Origin: Bacteroidaceae bacterium
GTDB lineage: Bacteria; Bacteroidota; Bacteroidia; Bacteroidales; Bacteroidaceae
Direction of reading: 5' to 3'
Length of the DNA stretch: 39,860 nucleotides
NCBI GenBank assembly: GCA_017615245.1
Contig: JAGAAL010000054.1
Span: 1 to 39,860, forward strand
The notes below the pieces were generated by a model. That model was given only the letters and a program-made list of their open reading frames with translations. It did no database searches and was not told the origin of the DNA. Shown one piece after another: positions 39,737-39,860 of the stretch. Every line of letters begins with the position of its first letter. Positions within the stretch are counted from its first letter, which is position 1. The position numbers were made by a program, and so were the translations under genes.

Positions 39737-39860
39737 ATGATTGAGAAAAAATATATAGATATGATACTTGATACAATCGACCTTCAGGAAGTTGTATCAG
39801 ATTATGGTGTAAGTCTTAAGGTGAAAGGTCATCGTGCATGGGGGCTTTGTCCGTTCCACA
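39737..39860 (+). CDS. DNA primase with CHC2 zinc finger (3' end outside window)
   Basis: The first 41 residues are visible: MIEKKYIDMILDTIDLQEVV, then a segment ending AWGLCPFH. This is the N-terminal CHC2 zinc-finger domain of DnaG-type primases; the first Cys and His ligands (CPFH) are seen just before the edge. Such primases are common in the transfer or replication part of Bacteroides conjugative transposons. The toprim part is outside the window. Confidence 0.8.
   Translation, partial: MIEKKYIDMILDTIDLQEVVSDYGVSLKVKGHRAWGLCPFH

Larger units (their letters stand above)
30668..39860 (+). mobile_element. Integrative (probably conjugative) element beside tRNA-Leu(UAA), partial
   Basis: Right after the tRNA 3' end the gene content changes to an HTH excisionase-type gene, a tyrosine recombinase, a ParA ATPase with an RHH-like partner, a Pif1-like helicase, small unknown proteins, a TraJ/VirB6-like membrane protein and a CHC2 primase. 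All run away from the tRNA. tRNA 3' ends are classic sites for tyrosine-recombinase elements. The far end, the second att repeat and any relaxase or VirB4/VirD4 genes lie outside the window. The left boundary at the tRNA is inferred. Confidence 0.75.

Overview
The window is chromosomal DNA from a member of the Bacteroidales, most likely Prevotella or a close relative. Three things point there: promoters of the Bacteroidota type (a TTG or TTTG box about 19-20 bp before TAnnTTTG), recognisable at many gene starts; almost no Shine-Dalgarno sequences; and the characteristic C-terminal tail ending in GIYVVDGKK on one secreted protein. This assignment rests on sequence style and protein families only; no database search was possible.

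Positions 1-9900 hold housekeeping and envelope genes. They are a GH43 arabinanase-like enzyme, a double-domain carboxymuconolactone decarboxylase family protein, the KDO pathway genes kdsD and kdsA, a phosphopantetheinyl transferase, ssb, chorismate synthase overlapping a SlyD-type isomerase, a GIN-domain lipoprotein and a DUF4886 SGNH-like protein carrying a nine-G tract in its signal peptide. From 9900 to 17100, all on the minus strand, lie an ECF sigma factor with a membrane anti-sigma-like protein and a secreted partner, a TPR membrane regulator, a LolC/E-type permease and an aminotransferase. Three tRNA genes follow (two identical tRNA-Gly(GCC), one tRNA-Leu(CAG)), then a Crp/Fnr regulator with a small HExxH protein.

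Positions 18790-23610 are a glycogen operon: debranching enzyme, GT4 glycogen synthase-like protein and GH57 enzyme with a Lys/Ala/Pro-rich tail, running from a strong promoter to a strong terminator. Positions 23650-28000 are a second operon: a repeat protein built of 51-bp units, a tandem-domain rhamnogalacturonan acetylesterase-like protein, a C10 cysteine protease and L-rhamnose mutarotase. Its theme is probably pectin (rhamnogalacturonan) use. ilvE and a hexapeptide-repeat secreted protein follow, with a candidate small RNA between them.

From about 30668 to the right edge the window enters an integrative element lying against the 3' end of tRNA-Leu(UAA). It carries a promoter with a highly structured leader RNA, small DNA-binding proteins, an excisionase-type HTH protein, a tyrosine recombinase, an RHH-like protein with a ParA ATPase, a Pif1-like helicase fused to a winged helix, a set of small related unknown proteins, a TraJ/VirB6-like conjugation protein, small membrane and coiled-coil proteins, and the start of a CHC2 primase. 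The far end is outside the window, so self-transfer cannot be judged. The least explained parts are the pseudoknot-capable leader RNA, the small related protein family at 36470-37711, and a minus-strand promoter inside an extended inverted repeat at 39532-39668 that drives either a 31-residue peptide or a small RNA.
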